Assembly (NCBI RefSeq): GCF_016881005.1
Contig: NZ_JACOPV010000015.1
Location: 123,585 to 187,584, forward strand
Direction of reading: 5' to 3'
DNA: 64,000 bases
From: Pseudomonas arcuscaelestis
Lineage (GTDB): Bacteria > Pseudomonadota > Gammaproteobacteria > Pseudomonadales > Pseudomonadaceae
Part shown: positions 61,358 through 64,000 of the stretch, piece after piece
Position numbering within the stretch: the first letter of the stretch is position 1
How the letters are laid out: each line of letters starts with the position of its first letter
Notes under the pieces: model-generated
Database searches by the model: none
Told to the model about the DNA's origin: nothing
Seen by the model: the letters and a program-made list of their open reading frames with translations, nothing else
Translations under genes and position numbers: made by a program

Positions 61358-63259
61358 ATGAGCCACCAATCCGAATTGATCAGCGAGGACATCCTCGCTT
61401 ACCTGGCCCAGCACGAACGTAAAGAACTGCTGCGCTTCCTGACCTGCGGCAACGTCGATGACGGCAAGAGCACCCTGATCGGGCGCCTGCTGCACGACTC
61501 GAAGATGATCTATGAAGACCATCTGGAAGCCATTACTCGCGATTCGAAGAAAGTCGGCACCACCGGTGACGATATCGACCTGGCGTTGCTGGTGGACGGT
61601 CTGCAGGCTGAGCGTGAGCAGGGCATCACCATCGATGTTGCCTACCGCTATTTCTCTACCGCCAAACGCAAGTTCATCATCGCCGATACGCCGGGCCACG
61701 AGCAGTACACCCGCAACATGGCAACCGGTGCATCCACCTGCGACCTGGCGATCATTCTGGTCGATGCCCGCTACGGCGTGCAGACCCAGACCCGTCGTCA
61801 CAGCTACATCGCTTCGCTGTTGGGCATCAAGCACATCGTCGTGGCGGTGAACAAGATGGACCTCAAGGGCTTCGACCAAGATGTGTTCGAGAGCATCAAG
61901 GCCGACTACCTGAAGTTCGCCGAAGCGATCAACATGGCCCCGAGCAGCCTGCACTTCGTGCCGATGTCGGCGCTCAAGGGTGACAACGTGGTCAACCGCA
62001 GCGAGCGTTCGCCGTGGTACACCGGCCCTGCGTTGATGGAAATCCTCGAAACCGTGGAAGTGGCGGCCGACCGCAACTTCACCGATCTGCGTTTCCCAGT
62101 GCAGTACGTCAACCGTCCGAACCTGAACTTCCGCGGCTTTGCTGGCACCTTGGCCAGTGGTGTGGTGCACAAGGGTGACGAAATCGTTGTGCTGCCATCG
62201 GGCAAGAGCAGTCGGGTCAAATCCATTGTCACCTTCGAAGGTGAACTGGAGAACGCCGGTCCTGGCCAGGCGGTTACCCTGACCATGGAAGATGAAATCG
62301 ACATTTCCCGTGGCGACCTGTTGGTGCATGCCGATAACGTCCCGTCGGTGACCGACCAGTTCGAGGCGATGCTGGTATGGATGGCTGAAGAGCCGATGCT
62401 GCCGGGCAAGAAATACGACATCAAGCGCGCCACCAGCTACGTGCCGGGCTCGATTGCCAGCATTTCCCACAAGGTGGATGTAAACACCCTGGAGCAGGGC
62501 GCGGCCAGCGCCCTGCAGTTGAACGAAATCGGCAAGGTCAAGGTCAGCCTCGACGCGCCAATCGCGCTCGATGGCTACGACAGCAACCGCACCACTGGCG
62601 CCTTTATCGTTATCGACCGCCTGACCAACGGTACCGTAGGTGCCGGCATGATCATCGCGCCGCCGGTGGTGCCACACGGCACTGTTGGCCAGCACGGCAA
62701 ACTGGCACACGTCGATACCGCCGAGCGCGCCCTGCGTTTCGGCCAGCAACCTGCCACCGTACTGTTCAGCGGCCTGTCGGGCGCAGGCAAGAGCACCCTG
62801 GCATATGCCGTGGAGCGCAAGCTGTTCGACATGGGCCGTGCCGTGTATGTACTCGATGGCCAGAACCTGCGCCACGACCTGAACAAAGGTCTGCCACAGG
62901 ACCGTGCCGGGCGTACCGAGAACTGGCGGCGTGCCGCTCACGTGGCGCGTCAGTTCAACGAAGCGGGCTTGCTCACCCTGGCAGCGTTTGTTGCCCCGGA
63001 TGCCGAAGGCCGTGAACAGGCCAAGGCGTTGATCGGCAAGGAGCGCTTGCTTACCGTTTACGTCCAGGCCTCACCGATGGCCTGCCGCGAGCGTGACCCG
63101 CAAGGCTTGTATGCCGCGGGCGGCGATAACATCCCGGGCGAAAGCTTCCCGTATGACGTGCCGCTGGATGCCGACCTGGTGGTCGATACCCAGAACGTCA
63201 GTCTGGAAGAGGGCGTCAAGCAGGTGTTGGAGTTGCTGCGCACGCGGGGCGCCATCTAA
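61358..63259 (+). CDS. cysNC: Bifunctional sulfate adenylyltransferase subunit 1 / APS kinase (CysNC)
   Basis: Fusion of the CysN GTPase and CysC APS kinase, 633 residues, which turns sulfate into PAPS together with CysD. The N-terminal GTPase has GNVDDGKSTLIGRLLHD (P-loop), DTPGHEQYTRNM and VNKMDL. The kinase domain starts near residue 460 with a second P-loop in FSGLSGAGKSTLAYAVE and DGQNLRHDLNKGL. The start at 61358 is chosen because MSHQSELISEDI is the family start. The terminator at 63275 follows. Confidence 0.97.
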   Translation: MSHQSELISEDILAYLAQHERKELLRFLTCGNVDDGKSTLIGRLLHDSKMIYEDHLEAITRDSKKVGTTGDDIDLALLVDGLQAEREQGITIDVAYRYFSTAKRKFIIADTPGHEQYTRNMATGASTCDLAIILVDARYGVQTQTRRHSYIASLLGIKHIVVAVNKMDLKGFDQDVFESIKADYLKFAEAINMAPSSLHFVPMSALKGDNVVNRSERSPWYTGPALMEILETVEVAADRNFTDLRFPVQYVNRPNLNFRGFAGTLASGVVHKGDEIVVLPSGKSSRVKSIVTFEGELENAGPGQAVTLTMEDEIDISRGDLLVHADNVPSVTDQFEAMLVWMAEEPMLPGKKYDIKRATSYVPGSIASISHKVDVNTLEQGAASALQLNEIGKVKVSLDAPIALDGYDSNRTTGAFIVIDRLTNGTVGAGMIIAPPVVPHGTVGQHGKLAHVDTAERALRFGQQPATVLFSGLSGAGKSTLAYAVERKLFDMGRAVYVLDGQNLRHDLNKGLPQDRAGRTENWRRAAHVARQFNEAGLLTLAAFVAPDAEGREQAKALIGKERLLTVYVQASPMACRERDPQGLYAAGGDNIPGESFPYDVPLDADLVVDTQNVSLEEGVKQVLELLRTRGAI

Positions 63260-63274
63260 GTACTGCGTACGAAC

Positions 63275-63301
63275 AAAAACCCCACTTCGGTGGGGTTTTT
63301 T
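63275..63301 (+). terminator. Rho-independent terminator after cysNC
   Basis: AAAAACCCCA-CTTCGG-TGGGGTTTTTT: a GC stem closed by a stable CTTCGG loop with a T-run on the right and an A-run on the left. Confidence 0.95.
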
Positions 63302-63464
63302 GTTATATGGGCAAGGGTAATCCAACGCTCTTTTGACTTCAGGGAGAGTGGCAAACATGGAATCTGCTTCCTCGCCTGTGTTGCTAGAAAATTACATATA
63401 TATCGTAGTGTGTAGCGAGGCAGGTTGTAATTTGGTACCTCAACGTTAAGTGATGAGGTTCCCT

Positions 63465-63904
63465 ATGTCTGTTCAATATGTTCCATTTCGAAATTCAGGG
63501 TCGATGCTTTTACCGCCAAATCACACACTGGTGTTCGGTCAGTTTCTGTCTGAAAATGGTAGGTTTAAGCTTCAATTGAAAGCAGATGGTAATTTAGTAG
63601 TGGAGCAAGATGGAGGTCGATTTGGGTTGCAGATGGAAATCAGTCATTTAGTCTCACAATAAAGAAAAAGAAAGTGCGTGAAATATCACATTTTGTCGTG
63701 AGTAATTCTGGCTTTCTCTATGACCCTGTTAGAGGAAGGTTATGGATAGCTGAAAGTACACACACGACCGATAAGACATTTTGGTACAACAACTGCTTGG
63801 TAATTTCTGATGATGGGGATCTAGTCATTTATGATCAACGCACCGGCGCGGTTCGCTGGGCCAGGAAGGGCTTGGCGGCCTCAAGGAGCAAGTGCAACAC
63901 CTGA
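63465..63904 (+). pseudogene. Frameshifted, truncated lectin-like bacteriocin (LlpA/putidacin L-type) N-terminal domain
   Basis: Two overlapping partial frames together encode one monocot mannose-binding-type lectin domain. The first (ATG 63465, GATGAGG upstream) gives VPFRNSGSMLLPPNHTLVFG, FKLQLKADGNLVVEQDGG and then leaves frame near 63618-63620. The other frame continues from 63620 with IWVADGNQSFSLTI, FVVSNSGFLYDPVRGRLWIA, LVISDDGDLVIYDQRTGAVRW and ends at 63904. The joined order matches the N-terminal lectin domain of LlpA bacteriocins, where a second lectin domain should follow; instead an IS30-type transposase begins. Recognisable lectin sequence ends near 63862. Base composition is much more AT-rich than the flanks, a sign of transfer. 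A sequencing error at 63618 could explain the frameshift but not the truncation. Confidence 0.75.
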
Positions 63905-63918
63905 TGTAAGGTGTTGTC

Positions 63919-64000
63919 ATGTCTACCCAATACAGTCACCTGAGTACCGAGGAGCGCGTCACCATCATGGTGATGCTATTTCAACGGCAGACGCTACGAA
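63919..64000 (+). CDS. IS30-family transposase (5' end only)
   Basis: The frame starts at ATG 63919 and stays open to the right edge. Its first 27 residues include TQYSHLSTEERVTIMVMLF, which fits the N-terminal helix-turn-helix of IS30-family transposases (YxxLTxEERxxI). An inverted repeat CAACACCT / AGGTGTTG (63894-63915) lies just before the start and may belong to the left part of the element. The terminal inverted repeat and any target duplication could not be fixed within the window. Confidence 0.75.
   Translation, partial: MSTQYSHLSTEERVTIMVMLFQRQTLR

Overview
The window is a contiguous stretch of a fluorescent Pseudomonas chromosome, most likely of the P. putida / P. fluorescens group. 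Evidence: high GC with Pseudomonas-type codon use, extragenic palindromes of the GTAGGAGCGGGCTTGCC type, a complete alginate operon, and runs of genes in the order known from Pseudomonas genomes (rhlB-dauB-dauA-dauR, aapJQMP, algW-nif3-cysD-cysNC). Assignments rest on reading the proteins and motifs by eye; no database search was run. No tRNA, rRNA or CRISPR array was seen.

Layout. (1) 1-7.4 kb, iron uptake: a fecI-fecR-fecA signalling cassette on the minus strand (fecA runs off the left edge), divergent from a second TonB-dependent receptor and a three-gene inner-membrane module (DUF3649, PepSY, DUF3325) that looks like a siderophore-iron reductase. Fur-box-like sequences precede both directions and the module. 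(2) 7.5-12.2 kb: a membrane protein of unknown function, a DUF3597 protein, an AraC regulator divergent from an EamA exporter, and a D-2-hydroxyacid dehydrogenase. (3) 12.3-24.8 kb, two tripartite efflux systems: a LysR gene divergent from OM lipoprotein-FUSC-DUF1656-HlyD (AaeXAB-like), then a universal stress protein, a LysR gene and MFS(DHA2)-HlyD-OM lipoprotein (EmrAB-like), closed by a short-chain dehydrogenase and a small membrane protein.

(4) 25.4-41.5 kb, the complete twelve-gene alginate operon, transcribed right to left: algD-alg8-alg44-algK-algE-algG-algX-algL-algI-algJ-algF-algA. AlgA and AlgD make GDP-mannuronate, Alg8/Alg44 polymerise it under c-di-GMP control, AlgK/AlgE/AlgX/AlgG/AlgL form the periplasmic and outer-membrane machinery, and AlgI/J/F/X acetylate the polymer. 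A canonical AlgU-type promoter lies about 400 bp upstream of algD, leaving a long untranslated leader. (5) 42.2-47.2 kb: yaaA, a secreted degenerate polysaccharide deacetylase, a PIN-PhoH ATPase and moaC-moaD-moaE.

(6) 47.4-57.9 kb, amino-acid use: a basic amino-acid binding protein, the dauBAR operon for D-to-L arginine conversion, rhlB, a carboxylesterase and the aapJQMP transporter behind a near-consensus sigma-54 promoter. (7) 57.9-63.3 kb: algW (the DegS-like protease that triggers release of AlgU, so functionally tied to the alginate operon), a Nif3-like protein and the sulfate-activation genes cysD and cysNC. (8) 63.3-64 kb: an AT-rich patch holding a frameshifted remnant of a lectin-like (LlpA-type) bacteriocin gene, followed by the start of an IS30-family transposase that runs off the right edge. 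This is the most visibly accessory part of the window.
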